Shown: positions 10,217 to 20,434 of the stretch, one piece after another
Layout: every line of letters starts with the position of its first letter
Numbering within the stretch: the first letter of the stretch is position 1
Assembly (NCBI RefSeq): GCF_003813865.1
Contig: NZ_RMVG01000002.1
Span: 186,001-250,000 of the forward strand
Source: Candidatus Pantoea deserta
GTDB taxonomy: Bacteria > Pseudomonadota > Gammaproteobacteria > Enterobacterales > Enterobacteriaceae
Direction: 5' to 3'
DNA: 64,000 bases
Program-made: the position numbers and the translations under genes
Notes under the pieces: generated by a model
Database searches by the model: none
What the model saw: the letters and a program-made list of their open reading frames with translations, nothing else
Told to the model about the DNA's origin: nothing

Positions 10217-12198
10217 TATTTCAGACCCGCTTTGCTGATATCGTCAAAGTGCTGCTTTTCGATCTTCTCAATCTCGGCAACCGGAACGTAGTAGTCCACG
10301 TCTTCGTCGAAGCTCTTCACAATCCAGGTCACGATCATGCCCAGGAAGGTGAGGCCAGCCAGCCACCAGATGTGCCAGATCAGCGCGAAACCGAACAGGG
10401 TACCGAAGGCTGCGATGACGATAGCCGCGCCGCTGTTCTTCGGCATATGAATCTCTTCATATTTCGCCGGCTGCTTGTACGCTTCGCCTTTCTCTTTCAT
10501 TTCCCAGAACGCATCGCGCTCGTGGATATGCGGGATAGTGGCAAAGTTGTAGAACGGCGGTGGTGAAGAGGTTGCCCACTCCAGCGTACGGCCGCCCCAC
10601 GGGTCGCCGGTCAGATCGCGGTTCTGATGACGGTCACGCACTGAGACGTAGAACATGATCAGCTGGCTGATGATACCGCAGGCGATCAGCGCTGCACCCA
10701 CTGCGGCGATAACCAGCAGAGAGTGGAACTGCGGATCGATGTCCTGGCTCAGACGACGGGTCATACCCATGAAGCCCAGGATATACAGCGGCATAAACGC
10801 AACGAAGAAGCCGATGATCCAGAACCAGAAGGCGCGCTTGCCCCAGGTTTCGTTCAGGGTAAAGCCGAAGGCTTTCGGGAACCAGTAGGTCACGCCTGCC
10901 ATACAACCGAATACCACACCGCCGATGATGACGTTATGGAAGTGCGCAATCAGGAACAGGCTGTTGTGCAGCACGAAGTCCGCGCCCGGCACCGCCAGCA
11001 GCACGCCGGTCATACCACCAACAGAGAAGGTGACCAGGAAGCCTACGGTCCACAGCATGGCAGAGTGCATTACGATGCGGCCCTGATACATGGTGAACAG
11101 CCAGTTAAAGATTTTCACACCGGTCGGAATGGCGATAATCATCGTCATGATGCCGAAGAAGGCGTTAACGTTCGCACCTGCGCCCATGGTGAAGAAGTGG
11201 TGCAGCCAAACGATGAACGACAGTACGGTAATGGCGATAGTTGCCCAAACCAGTGAGGTATAACCAAACAGACGTTTTTTCGAGAAGGTCGCAGTGACTT
11301 CAGAGAAGACGCCAAATACCGGCAGAACCAGGATGTACACTTCCGGGTGACCCCAGACCCAGATCAGGTTGACGTACATCATCATGTTACCGCCCATATC
11401 ATTGGTAAAGAAATGGAAGCCAAGGTAACGATCGAGTGTCAACAGCGCCAGGGTCACGGTGAGAACCGGGAACGCAGCGATGATCAGGACGTTAGTACAG
11501 AGTGAAGCCCAGGTGAACACAGGCATTTTGAACAGGTCCATGCCCGGCGCACGCATCTTCAGAATGGTAACGAAGAAGTTGATACCGGTCAGCGTGGTCC
11601 CGATACCGGAAAGCTGGAGACTCCAGATCCAGTAATCGACCCCGACGCCAGGACTGTACTCCGCGCCAGACAGCGGCGGATACGCCAGCCAGCCGGTCTG
11701 CGCAAACTCGCCCACGCCCAGAGACAGGTTAACCAGGATCACGCCGATCGCGGTAAACCAGAAGCTCAGGTTGTTCAGGAACGGGAATGCAACGTCGCGC
11801 GCGCCGATTTGCAGCGGAACCGCGATGTTCATCAGACCAACCACGAAAGGCATCGCCACGAAGAAGATCATAATCACGCCGTGCGCGGTAAAGATCTGGT
11901 CGTAGTGGTGCGGTGGAAGTATGCCGGCTTCACCTGCGGAAGCCATTACCTGCTGGGTACGCATCATAATCGCATCGGCAAAGCCGCGCAGCAGCATGAC
12001 GAACGCCATGATGATATACATGATACCCAGTTTTTTATGGTCGACGGAGGTGAGCCATTCCGACCACAGATACTGCCATTTACCAAAGTAGGTGAGGGCA
12101 GCGATGATTGCCAGACCACCAATGATGATCCCGGCAACCGTGACCATGATAATCGGCTCATGGTACGGCACTGCATCCAGTGTTAATTTTCCGAACAT
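10216..12198 (-). CDS. cyoB: Cytochrome bo3 ubiquinol oxidase subunit I
   Basis: Catalytic subunit that carries low-spin heme b, high-spin heme o and CuB, reduces oxygen to water and pumps protons. The 660-residue protein has the CuB ligand segment [14 protein letters not shown] (histidine and cross-linked tyrosine), the two further CuB histidines in WLHHFFTMG, and the heme ligands in [12 protein letters not shown]. Fifteen membrane helices are expected from the family. It lies four bases after cyoA. Confidence 0.98.
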   Translation of the reverse strand: MFGKLTLDAVPYHEPIIMVTVAGIIIGGLAIIAALTYFGKWQYLWSEWLTSVDHKKLGIMYIIMAFVMLLRGFADAIMMRTQQVMASAGEAGILPPHHYDQIFTAHGVIMIFFVAMPFVVGLMNIAVPLQIGARDVAFPFLNNLSFWFTAIGVILVNLSLGVGEFAQTGWLAYPPLSGAEYSPGVGVDYWIWSLQLSGIGTTLTGINFFVTILKMRAPGMDLFKMPVFTWASLCTNVLIIAAFPVLTVTLALLTLDRYLGFHFFTNDMGGNMMMYVNLIWVWGHPEVYILVLPVFGVFSEVTATFSKKRLFGYTSLVWATIAITVLSFIVWLHHFFTMGAGANVNAFFGIMTMIIAIPTGVKIFNWLFTMYQGRIVMHSAMLWTVGFLVTFSVGGMTGVLLAVPGADFVLHNSLFLIAHFHNVIIGGVVFGCMAGVTYWFPKAFGFTLNETWGKRAFWFWIIGFFVAFMPLYILGFMGMTRRLSQDIDPQFHSLLVIAAVGAALIACGIISQLIMFYVSVRDRHQNRDLTGDPWGGRTLEWATSSPPPFYNFATIPHIHERDAFWEMKEKGEAYKQPAKYEEIHMPKNSGAAIVIAAFGTLFGFALIWHIWWLAGLTFLGMIVTWIVKSFDEDVDYYVPVAEIEKIEKQHFDDISKAGLK

Positions 12199-12202
12199 CG
12201 TA

Positions 12203-13126
12203 TTATTCCTCGGCTCCCGCGGAAGCGGTGTGACTCATGTCCATGCCTTCGTGCTGCATGTCCATCTTCCCGTGGCTGGTCATGAACTTAGCGATAACTT
12301 GCTTGAACAGTTCAGGATTCGCTGAAGAGAAATATTCCACCGGATGATTTTCGCTTGGCACCGCCAGCTTCTCGAAATCTTCCATCGTGGTCAGCGTGTT
12401 AGGCGCCGCTTTAACTTTGGCGACCCACTGCTGGAATTCCGCATCGTCCTTAGTTGCAATGGCTTTGAACTTCATACCAGAGAAACCTCGACCACTGAAG
12501 TTCGAGGAAATACCGTCGAACGTTCCTGGCTCATTGGCGATCAGGTGCAGTTTGGTCTGCATGCCCGCCATGGCGTAAATCTGGCTGCCGAGCGTCGGAA
12601 TAAAGAAGGAGTTCATAACGGAGTTAGAGGTAATTTTGAAGCTCACCGGCGTATTAGCCGGGAAAGCGATCTGGTTTACGGTGGCAATACCCTGTTCCGG
12701 GTAGATAAACAACCATTTCCAGTCCAGCGCAACCACTTGGATCTCGACCGGTTTCACGTCAGAGGCCAGCGGTTTGCTCGGCTCCAGCGCGTGGGTTGAT
12801 TTCCAGGTCAGCACGCCGAGGAAGAGAATGATCAGGATCGGAATGGTCCAGACCACGGCTTCGACTTTGTTAGAGTGCGACCAGTTAGGGCTGTACTTCG
12901 CTTCAGTGTTGGATGCACGATATTTCCATGCAAACATCACTGCCATCAAGATTGCGGGAATAACGACGATCAACATCAAGCCAAAGGCTGTCAGAATCAA
13001 CGAACGTTGCTCAAGTGCAATCTGTCCCTTGGGATTTAACAACGCATTATCGCAACCACTCATTAACAAAGTGCCTGCAATTAATGACAAAATCCCCAAA
13101 CTTTTATTGTATTTCCTGAGTCTCAT
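12203..13126 (-). CDS. cyoA: Cytochrome bo3 ubiquinol oxidase subunit II
   Basis: Subunit II, a lipoprotein with two membrane helices and a periplasmic cupredoxin domain. The signal ends in the lipobox LLMSGC (cysteine about residue 25). The cupredoxin domain lacks a CuA site, as expected of quinol oxidases. The 307-residue length is slightly shorter than E. coli, with a shortened methionine- and histidine-rich tail ([15 protein letters not shown]). First gene of cyoABCDE; its promoter should lie in the 13,127-13,579 gap. Confidence 0.97.
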   Translation of the reverse strand: MRLRKYNKSLGILSLIAGTLLMSGCDNALLNPKGQIALEQRSLILTAFGLMLIVVIPAILMAVMFAWKYRASNTEAKYSPNWSHSNKVEAVVWTIPILIILFLGVLTWKSTHALEPSKPLASDVKPVEIQVVALDWKWLFIYPEQGIATVNQIAFPANTPVSFKITSNSVMNSFFIPTLGSQIYAMAGMQTKLHLIANEPGTFDGISSNFSGRGFSGMKFKAIATKDDAEFQQWVAKVKAAPNTLTTMEDFEKLAVPSENHPVEYFSSANPELFKQVIAKFMTSHGKMDMQHEGMDMSHTASAGAEE

Positions 13127-13579
13127 TTAACGACCTCAATGACAAAGGGCTTATTGTCGTTTAAGTGTGCGCGCATTTTACGGGAAGGTTTATGCAGTGT
13201 AAACCAGCATAAGGATGTGTCAGCAGCGTGTTGACACCTTTTGCTAAGGGTGTCACAGATGTTGCCTGGGGTGACAAATTATTAACTGCGACAAGCAGTT
13301 GAGACTAATATAACAAAAACCGATGAAAGTATCCTTAAAGAAAACAGGGAAAGAATAAACCTTACCTTTTGTGCTCAAACCTTTAACAAATCTGCATCAT
13401 TTGTGTGATGAAATTTATACAAGATAATTGCTCACCGGTTTTTAATATATTTCATACTTGAGAAAAAACAGGCCTAAATATTTTCAGGAAAATAACACGC
13501 GATGACAAAATTTAACTTTTGTCCGTGGCAAAGCGTGATTAATACAAATTTCCGCCAGCCGCAAACGCCTGTTTAACCC
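13127..13579. other. 453-base AT-rich regulatory gap upstream of cyoA
   Basis: No gene is supported here. The stretch next to cyoA should hold the cyo promoter: a minus-strand TCAACA-N17-TATGCT pair (TATGCT is the complement of 13,206-13,211) is a weak candidate. TGACACC (13,232-13,238) and GGTGTCA (13,249-13,255) form an inverted repeat that could be an operator. Beyond 13,320 the DNA is AT-rich with TGTGA-containing sequence near 13,403, half of a CRP-like site. E. coli cyo is controlled by ArcA, Fnr and CRP, but the individual sites here are inference. Confidence 0.4.
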
Positions 13580-15064
13580 TCAGGAAAACCTGGCCGCGGC
13601 GCCTCTGCGCAGCGCCATGTAATCGAGCGTTACGCCAGCGCATACCGCCAGCAGCAGCAGCGCCATGCCCGCTTCAAACAGCCCGCTCAGCGCCATGCCC
13701 GACAGCCCGATATTCAGCGCCTGCAAACCCAGCGCCGCCAGCCACAGCGCAATCAGCGCGCAGCCGGCGCAGAACAGGCGCGTAGTCCAGCGGTAGCCCG
13801 ACGCGAATCGCGCGCGCGGCGGGAAGTGGTCGCTGTTTTGCGCCTGGTTAAGGGTTTCGCGGCACAGCAGCAGCAGCAGCAGGCCCGGCAGCGCCGCCAG
13901 CACGGTAAAAGCGTAAAAAGTGGGCCAGCCCCAGAGTTCGACCAGCCAGCCTGCCGCCGGACCCACATACACCCGACCGACCGCAGAGAGTGCGGAGAGC
14001 AGAGCGAACTGGGTGGCGGAGAACGACTTGTTGCACAGCGTCATCAGCAGCGCGACAAAAGCCGCGGTGCCCATACCGCCGCACAGGTTTTCCACAAAGA
14101 CCGCGCTGGCCATGCTCCACAGATGCTGCGGCGTAACCGCCAACAGCCAGTAAGCGAAGTTGGAAACGGCCTGTAGCACGCCAAAAATCAACAGGGCGCG
14201 GAACAGGCTCAGGCGCTGCATCACCACGCCGCCGTAGAGCGCGCCGATAATCGTCGCCAGCAGACCCAGGGTTTTGTTTACCAGACCCACATCGCCCGCG
14301 TTAAACCCCACGCCGCGAATCAAAAAGGTGGTGGTCAGCGAGGCGGCAAAGGCATCGCCGAGCTTATAAAGCACGATAAGGGTGATCAGCAGCCAGGCAT
14401 TGTTGCGCTGAAAAAAGTCTTTCAGCGGCAGCGAGACCGCGTCGCGCAGAGAGTGCGGCGTGGCGGCGCGGGTGTCCGGCTCTTTCGCCATAAAGGTCGC
14501 TATCAGCGCGGGGATCAGCAGCAGCGCCATTAGCCAGTAGGTTGTCTGCCAGCCGAGATAGCGATCGGCCAGCCAGAGCGCCAGACCGCCGGAGACCAGC
14601 ATCGCCAGTCGATAGCCCAGCACGGTGATGGCTGCGCCGCTGCCGCGCTCTTCCGGCGGCAGCACATCGGTTTTCCAGGCGTCAAAAACAATATCCTGCG
14701 AGGCGGAGCAGAACGCGACCAGCACGGCCAGCGCGGCCAGCAGCGTCAGGTCGCGGCTGGGTTGCATAAAACCCATCGCGACAATGCCGAGGCTCAGCGC
14801 CAGCTGCGTTAACAGCAGCCAGCCGCGACGGCGGCCAAGAAAGGGTGGGGTAAAGCGGTCCATTACCGGGGACCAGAGAAACTTAAAAACGTAGGCCTGA
14901 CCGACAAGAGAAAAGAAGCCGATGGTTTTCAGGTCAACATTTTCTACCGTCATCCACGCCTGTAGCGTACCCGCCGTGAGCGCCAGCGGCAGGCCGGAGG
15001 CAAAGCCCAGCAAAAGTAAGACGGCGGCGTTTCGTTGCGTAAAGATGCGAAGATAAGGGTTCAT
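13580..15064 (-). CDS. ampG: Muropeptide permease AmpG
   Basis: AmpG imports GlcNAc-anhydroMurNAc and its peptides from the periplasm for peptidoglycan recycling; the imported muropeptides also induce AmpC beta-lactamase through AmpR in species that have it. The 494-residue MFS protein has about 14 predicted helices, with the family N-terminus AVLLLLGFASGLPLALT and the segment AFCSASQDIVFDAWKTD. Length matches E. coli (491). It follows yajG with a hairpin between them. Confidence 0.96.
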   Translation of the reverse strand: MNPYLRIFTQRNAAVLLLLGFASGLPLALTAGTLQAWMTVENVDLKTIGFFSLVGQAYVFKFLWSPVMDRFTPPFLGRRRGWLLLTQLALSLGIVAMGFMQPSRDLTLLAALAVLVAFCSASQDIVFDAWKTDVLPPEERGSGAAITVLGYRLAMLVSGGLALWLADRYLGWQTTYWLMALLLIPALIATFMAKEPDTRAATPHSLRDAVSLPLKDFFQRNNAWLLITLIVLYKLGDAFAASLTTTFLIRGVGFNAGDVGLVNKTLGLLATIIGALYGGVVMQRLSLFRALLIFGVLQAVSNFAYWLLAVTPQHLWSMASAVFVENLCGGMGTAAFVALLMTLCNKSFSATQFALLSALSAVGRVYVGPAAGWLVELWGWPTFYAFTVLAALPGLLLLLLCRETLNQAQNSDHFPPRARFASGYRWTTRLFCAGCALIALWLAALGLQALNIGLSGMALSGLFEAGMALLLLAVCAGVTLDYMALRRGAAARFS

Positions 15065-15079
15065 GCTGATCCTGAAGCA

Positions 15080-15102
15080 ATGCCCGGCATCGCGCCGGGC
15101 AT
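15080..15102. repeat. Intercistronic hairpin between yajG and ampG
   Basis: ATGCCCGGC-ATCGC-GCCGGGCAT, nine perfect base pairs, sits in the 51-base gap between two co-directional genes. There is no T tract on either side, so it may be an mRNA-stabilising or processing element rather than a terminator. Confidence 0.6.
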
Positions 15103-15115
15103 AACGAGCAGCCGC

Positions 15116-15694
15116 TTAGCGTGCGTTCTGCTTAATGAAATTGTGAATGCTGGTATCCTGCGCCATATCGGCAATGACATCGCCCAGCGTTGAGTTCACC
15201 GCATTGGTGATCTTATCGTTGGTCGCGCTAAACGCGCCCTCTACGCTGTAAGTCTGACGATAATTTTTTACCTGCTTGTTGCCGTTCTTAGCGGTGGCGA
15301 TAATAGAGATGTCAGCTTTGGTGGTGATGCTGTAGCGCACATTGCCCTGAGTCACGTCTGCATACAGGTTATTGACCACAATTTGCAGATCGACTGCGCC
15401 TTGAGGACCAATCATGTAGCCGCGCGCGGTCATCTGCTTCTCCAGCACTTCCTGAAGCAAGAAACGCAGATCGCGTGACGGCGTCAGGGTGACCAGCTGT
15501 CCGTCGCGGTTCACTTTCGCCAGCGCCTGATCGCTGCGCTGGTCTGCGCCGTTGATGCTGACGGTGACGCCCATCAGGCTGGGATCCTGCTGCGGCAGCT
15601 CGATCTTAGGCTGAATGGTCAGTGTATTGCTGTTAGTGGCACAGCCAGCCAAAATAAACGCAGCCAGCAGGGGAAATAACAGTTTTTTCAACAT
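15116..15694 (-). CDS. yajG: Outer-membrane-type lipoprotein YajG
   Basis: Lipoprotein of unknown role. The signal peptide MLKKLLFPLLAAFILAGC ends in the lipobox LAGC (cysteine at residue 18). Residues after the cysteine are A-T, not D, compatible with outer-membrane sorting. The 192-residue length and the segments DPSLMGVTVSINGADQR and RDLRFLLQEVLEKQMTARGY match E. coli YajG. I chose 15694 so that the signal peptide starts at MLKK; an upstream in-frame start would put 17 extra residues before it. Conserved bolA-yajG-ampG neighbourhood. Confidence 0.94.
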   Translation of the reverse strand: MLKKLLFPLLAAFILAGCATNSNTLTIQPKIELPQQDPSLMGVTVSINGADQRSDQALAKVNRDGQLVTLTPSRDLRFLLQEVLEKQMTARGYMIGPQGAVDLQIVVNNLYADVTQGNVRYSITTKADISIIATAKNGNKQVKNYRQTYSVEGAFSATNDKITNAVNSTLGDVIADMAQDTSIHNFIKQNAR

Positions 15695-15971
15695 GCTTAT
15701 TCTCATTAGTGTGGTGGGTTGGTTTGCAAAAACTGCGGCCATCATAGCACTGCATGGCAGTGAAAAAAGCCCTCACAGGGGGGAAATTGATTGTAAAAGC
15801 CTTTTTCGGCGTCATTGAAAAAGCGCGCGTTGACCCACTCAATAGCTGCGCTATCATGCCGCTCGGCTTAGACGGCGGCAGAAATATTTTCACACATCTG
15901 TACGGACGCGTCTGAAAACCTACTAATATTTAATCAGATGGGGCACAGCGCTCGCCATTGAGGAAAAGACA

Positions 15972-16286
15972 ATGATTCGCGAACAAATCGAAGAGAAGCT
16001 GCGCCTGGCTTTCCAGCCGGCACATCTGGAAGTGCATGACGAAAGCTATCGTCACAACGTACCGGCAGGATCGGAAAGCCATTTTAAAGTGGTGATTGTC
16101 AGCGATTTTTTTGCCGGCCAGCGCTTTCTGGCTCGCCATCGCGCCATTTATGGCGAGCTGACGGCCGAGCTGGCAGGCAGCGTGCATGCGCTGGCGCTGC
16201 ATACCTACACCCTGAAGGAGTGGGAAGGTTTACAGGACACCGTGCTCGCCTCGCCAAACTGCCGCGGCGCCGGCTCCCTCGCCTGA
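15972..16286 (+). CDS. bolA: Stress/morphology regulator BolA
   Basis: BolA binds monothiol glutaredoxin and Fe-S clusters and affects cell shape and biofilm in stationary phase. The 104-residue protein has the class-II-KH-like fold with the conserved segments HESYRHN-type ([19 protein letters not shown]), [14 protein letters not shown] and [13 protein letters not shown]. The conserved C-terminal histidine of the HALALHT motif and the GSESHFK loop histidine are candidate metal ligands. It is divergent from yajG. E. coli bolA has a sigma-S 'gearbox' promoter; the corresponding region here is 15,695-15,971. Confidence 0.96.
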   Translation: MIREQIEEKLRLAFQPAHLEVHDESYRHNVPAGSESHFKVVIVSDFFAGQRFLARHRAIYGELTAELAGSVHALALHTYTLKEWEGLQDTVLASPNCRGAGSLA

Positions 16287-16303
16287 CGGCCCTCCTCTTT
16301 TAG

Positions 16304-16328
16304 AAAACGGCCTGCGGGCCGTTTTTTT
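16304..16328 (+). terminator. bolA terminator
   Basis: AAAACGGCC-TGC(G)-GGCCGTTTTTTTT, a short GC stem with eight T, 18 bases after the bolA stop. Confidence 0.9.
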
Positions 16329-16403
16329 TATTATTTAACGATAAAACGCGATCTCTGGCGCAAAAAAGCAGCAAAGCCGCTAAAAAGTGGTGAGTTTCCA
16401 GCC

Positions 16404-16432
16404 TCGACTCACCAGGGCGATGCCGCTATAAT
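16404..16432 (+). promoter_or_regulatory. Candidate sigma-70 promoter for tig
   Basis: TCGACT, a 17-base spacer, then a perfect TATAAT. It lies about 150 bases before the tig start and points toward it. Confidence 0.6.
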
Positions 16433-16585
16433 GCGGCGTCTATTTTTCCGGAATGTCTTCGGGATGCTTCTGGTGACAGGGATCTGGTTCTTTTAACTGG
16501 AAGCCGTCCCGGTTGTTGGATACGGCGCATTACATAATGTGTGGTGTCTGAAGTTGACCGAGCACGCGATTTTTGAGGTAACAAG

Positions 16586-17890
16586 ATGACAGTTTCAGTA
16601 GAAACCACTCAGGGTCTGGGCCGTCGCATTACGATTACTGTCGCAGCTGACAGCATCGAAAGCGCAGTAAAGAAAGAACTGGTGGAAGTGGCGAAAAAAG
16701 TCCGTATCGATGGTTTCCGTAAAGGCAAAGTGCCTGCCAATATCATCGCACAGCGCTACGGCGCTTCTGTTCGCCAGGACGTGCTGGGCGAACTGATGAC
16801 GCGCAACTTCGTTGACGCCATCATCAAAGAAAAAATCAACCCGGCTGGCGCGCCGAACTACGTGCCGGGCGAGTATAAAGAAGGTGAAGATTTCACCTAC
16901 GCCGTGGAATTCGAAGTCTACCCGGAAGTTGAACTTCAGGGTCTGGACAGCATCGAAGTGGAAAAGCCGCTGGTTGAAGTGACCGAAGCTGACGTCGACG
17001 CCATGCTGGACACCCTGCGCAAGCAGCAGGCCACCTGGAAAGAGAGCGATGCAGCCGCGACCGCTGAAGATCGCGCCACTATCGATTTCACCGGCTCTGT
17101 TGACGGCGAAGAGTTCGAAGGCGGTAAAGCCTCTGACTTCGTGCTGGCGATGGGCCAGGGCCGTATGATCCCTGGCTTCGAAGAGGGCATCGTTGGCCAT
17201 AAAGCTGGCGACACCTTTACTATCGACGTGAAATTCCCGGACGACTACCACGCGGAAAACCTGAAAGGGAAAGACGCGAAGTTCGAGATCGTGCTGAAGA
17301 AAGTTGAAACGCGCGAGCTGCCGGAGTTCACCGAAGAGTTTATCAAGCGTTTCGGCGTAGAAGATGGTTCGGTTGAGGGTCTGCGCGCTGAAGTGCGTAA
17401 GAACATGGATCGCGAGCTGAAAGGCGCTATCCGCAACCGCGTGAAAACTCAGGCCATCGACGGTCTGGTAAAAGCCAATGAAATCGACGTGCCGGCCGCG
17501 CTGATCGACAGCGAAATCGACGTGCTGCGTCGCCAGGCCGCGCAGCGCTTCGGCGGTAACGAGAAGCAAGCGCTGGAACTGCCGCGCGAGCTGTTCGAAG
17601 AGCAGGCTAAACGCCGCGTTATCGTTGGTCTGCTGCTGGGCGAAGTGATTCGCACCCACGAGCTGAAAGCTGACGAAGCGCGCGTTAACGCCCTGATCGA
17701 AGAGATGGCTTCTGCGTACGAAGATCCGCAGGAAGTGATCGAGTTCTACAGCAAGAATAACGAGCTGATGAACAACATGCGCAATGTCGCGCTGGAAGAG
17801 CAGGCGGTGGAAGCCGTTCTGGAAAAAGCGAAAGTGACTGAGAAAGCGACCAGCTTCCAGGAACTGATGAATCAGACTAACGCTGCCTGA
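16586..17890 (+). CDS. tig: Trigger factor (ribosome-associated chaperone and prolyl isomerase)
   Basis: Trigger factor binds ribosomal protein L23 at the exit tunnel and shields nascent chains. The 434-residue protein has the N-terminal ribosome-binding domain with the signature GFRKGKVP (about residues 43-50), a central FKBP-type PPIase domain (about 150-245, containing [22 protein letters not shown] in two parts), and the helical C-terminal chaperone arms. Length is nearly that of E. coli (432). It is first in the conserved tig-clpP-clpX-lon-hupB-ppiD order. Confidence 0.98.
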   Translation: MTVSVETTQGLGRRITITVAADSIESAVKKELVEVAKKVRIDGFRKGKVPANIIAQRYGASVRQDVLGELMTRNFVDAIIKEKINPAGAPNYVPGEYKEGEDFTYAVEFEVYPEVELQGLDSIEVEKPLVEVTEADVDAMLDTLRKQQATWKESDAAATAEDRATIDFTGSVDGEEFEGGKASDFVLAMGQGRMIPGFEEGIVGHKAGDTFTIDVKFPDDYHAENLKGKDAKFEIVLKKVETRELPEFTEEFIKRFGVEDGSVEGLRAEVRKNMDRELKGAIRNRVKTQAIDGLVKANEIDVPAALIDSEIDVLRRQAAQRFGGNEKQALELPRELFEEQAKRRVIVGLLLGEVIRTHELKADEARVNALIEEMASAYEDPQEVIEFYSKNNELMNNMRNVALEEQAVEAVLEKAKVTEKATSFQELMNQTNAA

Positions 17891-17913
17891 TCGCTGAATT
17901 AACCAGAAATGCT

Positions 17914-17946
17914 AAGCCCGCGGCTGCAAGGTCGCGGGCTTTTTTG
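17914..17946 (+). terminator. tig terminator
   Basis: AAGCCCGCG and CGCGGGCTT enclose a ten-base loop and run into TTTTTTG, 24 bases after the tig stop. Confidence 0.9.
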
Positions 17947-18053
17947 TTTTTCCGCCCTGGCGATTCCGCTATGACGGCTATTCGCTTAATTAATCGGCAA
18001 ATTATCGCCGTTGCGCTTTTTCCCGGTTAGCGAATGGAGAAAAGGTTGTTATG

Positions 18054-18082
18054 CTTGAAACAGCTGGGCAGTATCCCCAAAT
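18054..18082 (+). promoter_or_regulatory. Sigma-32 (heat-shock) promoter upstream of clpPX
   Basis: CTTGAAA, a 14-base spacer, then CCCCAAAT. This matches the sigma-32 consensus CTTGAAA-N(13-14)-CCCCATNT with one or two changes. It lies about 140 bases before clpP; E. coli clpP is known to be heat-inducible. Confidence 0.75.
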
Positions 18083-18223
18083 TGAGGGAGTATGCAAGAG
18101 AGAGAGACTGACTGATTAACCGTCCTTGAAGGTGTCGGTAACGGGGCTGAGCAGCGTAGCGCTGGCTTGCTCTAAAGAAATCGGTACAGAATGTTGCCAA
18201 TGAACTATATCCAGGAGACGGTA

Positions 18224-18847
18224 ATGTCATACAGTGGCGATCGTGAATTTACTGCGCCGCGCAATGCGCTGGTGCCCATGGTGGTTGAACAGACGTCGCG
18301 CGGCGAACGTTCCTACGACATCTATTCCCGCCTGCTTAAAGAGCGCGTCATCTTTCTGACGGGGCAGGTCGAAGATCACATGGCCAACCTGATTGTGGCG
18401 CAGATGCTGTTTCTGGAAGCGGAAAACCCTGAAAAAGATATTTATCTCTATATCAACTCCCCTGGCGGGGTGATTACCGCCGGTATGTCGATTTATGACA
18501 CCATGAAGTTTATCAAGCCTGACGTGAGCACTATCTGTATGGGCCAGGCCTGTTCGATGGGAGCATTCCTGCTGACGGCCGGCACCAAAGGCAAGCGCTT
18601 CTGCCTGCCGAACTCGCGCGTGATGATCCATCAGCCGCTGGGCGGCTACCAGGGTCAGGCTACCGATATCGAAATTCATGCGAAAGAGATTCTGAAAGTG
18701 AAGCAGCGCATGAACGAGCTGATGGCGCAGCACACCGGCAAGTCGCTGGAAGAAATTGAGCGCGATACCGAGCGTGACCGTTTCCTCTCTGCGAGTGAAG
18801 CGGTAGAGTATGGATTAGTCGACTCCGTTCTGACGCATCGTGAATAA
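18224..18847 (+). CDS. clpP: ATP-dependent Clp protease proteolytic subunit
   Basis: Serine protease that forms a 14-mer barrel and works with ClpX or ClpA. The 207-residue precursor matches E. coli in length. Catalytic Ser111 lies in GQACSMGAF and His136 in MIHQPLGG; the aspartate lies in the C-terminal third. E. coli has alanine where this protein has Cys110. The start at 18224 is set by AGGAGACGG just upstream and by the conserved MSYSG N-terminus, which carries the short propeptide. It precedes clpX with a 127-base gap. Confidence 0.98.
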   Translation: MSYSGDREFTAPRNALVPMVVEQTSRGERSYDIYSRLLKERVIFLTGQVEDHMANLIVAQMLFLEAENPEKDIYLYINSPGGVITAGMSIYDTMKFIKPDVSTICMGQACSMGAFLLTAGTKGKRFCLPNSRVMIHQPLGGYQGQATDIEIHAKEILKVKQRMNELMAQHTGKSLEEIERDTERDRFLSASEAVEYGLVDSVLTHRE

Positions 18848-18974
18848 GACTCATCTGCCCGGCTCCTTACGCTATAGTTAGTGGGATACGGGTTTGAGTT
18901 GAATGAATATTGGCTGTGCTTGCACGGCCTGCGCCGTACGCCAGTATGGCCTGAGAACAAGAAGAGGTTAACTG

Positions 18975-20246
18975 ATGACAGATAAGCGCAAAGACGGTTC
19001 AGGGAAGTTGCTGTACTGCTCTTTTTGCGGCAAAAGCCAGCATGAAGTGCGTAAGCTGATTGCCGGGCCGTCAGTGTATATCTGCGACGAATGTGTCGAT
19101 CTGTGCAATGACATCATTCGCGAAGAGATTAAAGAAGTTGCCCCGCATCGCGAACGTAGCGCGCTGCCTACGCCGCACGAAATCCGCCATCACCTCGATG
19201 ATTATGTTATCGGCCAGGAAAAGGCGAAAAAAGTGCTGGCGGTTGCGGTGTACAACCACTACAAACGCCTGCGCAACGGCGATACCAGCAACGGCATTGA
19301 GCTGGGCAAAAGTAACATTTTGCTGATTGGCCCAACCGGTAGCGGTAAAACCCTGCTGGCGGAAACGCTGGCGCGCCTGCTGGATGTGCCTTTCACCATG
19401 GCCGACGCCACTACGCTCACCGAAGCGGGCTATGTGGGCGAGGACGTGGAGAACATCATCCAGAAGCTGTTGCAGAAGTGCGATTACGATGTGCAGAAAG
19501 CGCAGCGCGGCATCGTCTATATTGATGAAATCGACAAGATCTCACGTAAATCCGACAACCCGTCAATTACGCGCGACGTTTCCGGCGAAGGCGTGCAGCA
19601 GGCGCTGCTGAAGCTGATCGAAGGAACGGTTGCGGCCGTACCGCCGCAGGGCGGTCGTAAGCATCCGCAGCAGGAGTTTTTGCAGGTTGATACCTCTAAG
19701 ATTCTGTTTATCTGCGGCGGCGCGTTTGCGGGTCTGGACAAGGTGATTTCGCAGCGTGTTGAAACCGGCTCCGGCATCGGCTTCGGCGCCACGGTGAAAG
19801 GTAAATCGCAAAAAGCGACCGAAGGCGAACTACTGTCGCAGGTCGAGCCTGAAGATCTGATCAAATTCGGTCTGATCCCAGAGTTTATCGGCCGTCTGCC
19901 GGTAGTAGCGACCCTGAACGAGCTGAGCGAAGAAGCGCTGATTCAGATCCTGCGCGAACCGAAGAACGCGTTGACCAAACAGTACCAGGCATTGTTCAAC
20001 CTGGAAGGCGTCGAACTGGAATTCCGTGACGAAGCCCTGACGGCCATCGCGAAAAAAGCCATGTCGCGTAAAACCGGCGCACGCGGTCTGCGTTCTATCG
20101 TAGAAGGCGCGCTGCTGGAAACCATGTATGACCTGCCTTCGATGGAAGACGTGGAAAAAGTGGTGATTGACGAATCGGTTATCGAGGGTCAGTCAGAACC
20201 GATGCTTATCTACGGCAAGCACGAAGCCCAGGCGTCTGGCGAATAA
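18975..20246 (+). CDS. clpX: Clp protease ATP-binding subunit ClpX
   Basis: AAA+ unfoldase that recognises tagged substrates such as SsrA fusions and feeds them to ClpP. The N-terminal zinc-binding domain has CSFCG and CDECVDLC. Walker A is GPTGSGKT (about residue 120) and Walker B is [10 protein letters not shown]. The ClpP-docking loop region near [17 protein letters not shown] is conserved. The 423 residues are one fewer than in E. coli. It forms an operon with clpP and ends at its own terminator. Confidence 0.98.
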   Translation: MTDKRKDGSGKLLYCSFCGKSQHEVRKLIAGPSVYICDECVDLCNDIIREEIKEVAPHRERSALPTPHEIRHHLDDYVIGQEKAKKVLAVAVYNHYKRLRNGDTSNGIELGKSNILLIGPTGSGKTLLAETLARLLDVPFTMADATTLTEAGYVGEDVENIIQKLLQKCDYDVQKAQRGIVYIDEIDKISRKSDNPSITRDVSGEGVQQALLKLIEGTVAAVPPQGGRKHPQQEFLQVDTSKILFICGGAFAGLDKVISQRVETGSGIGFGATVKGKSQKATEGELLSQVEPEDLIKFGLIPEFIGRLPVVATLNELSEEALIQILREPKNALTKQYQALFNLEGVELEFRDEALTAIAKKAMSRKTGARGLRSIVEGALLETMYDLPSMEDVEKVVIDESVIEGQSEPMLIYGKHEAQASGE

Positions 20247-20274
20247 TTCACCAGAGCAAGGGTGTTGATATCGT

Positions 20275-20304
20275 TAAAAAAGGGGAAAATTCTTTCCCCT
20301 TTTG
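20275..20304 (+). terminator. clpX terminator
   Basis: AAAAAAGGGGAAA, loop ATTC, TTTCCCCTTTTG, 29 bases after the clpX stop. Confidence 0.85.
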
Positions 20305-20322
20305 TTTTTCTCGCTCTCATGA

Positions 20323-20352
20323 CATTGAATGTCGAACAATCATCCCCATATA
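20323..20352 (+). promoter_or_regulatory. Sigma-32 promoter of lon
   Basis: TTGAATGT at 20,325-20,332 and CCCCATATA at 20,344-20,352. Both elements and their spacing are the same as in the well-known E. coli lon heat-shock promoter, and the leader keeps the ACTAAGAGAGAGCTCT ribosome-site context before the ATG. Confidence 0.85.
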
Positions 20353-20434
20353 CTCATAATCCTGTGGGTTTAACTGCACGTTCCTGCATTTGCGGTGCCC
20401 ATCACCTGGCGGACACTAACTAAGAGAGAGCTCT

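Noticed and set aside
13502..13576. A 24-codon frame in the cyoA-ampG gap
   Set aside because: Lacks a ribosome-binding site and any coupling to a neighbour; likely chance in AT-rich DNA.
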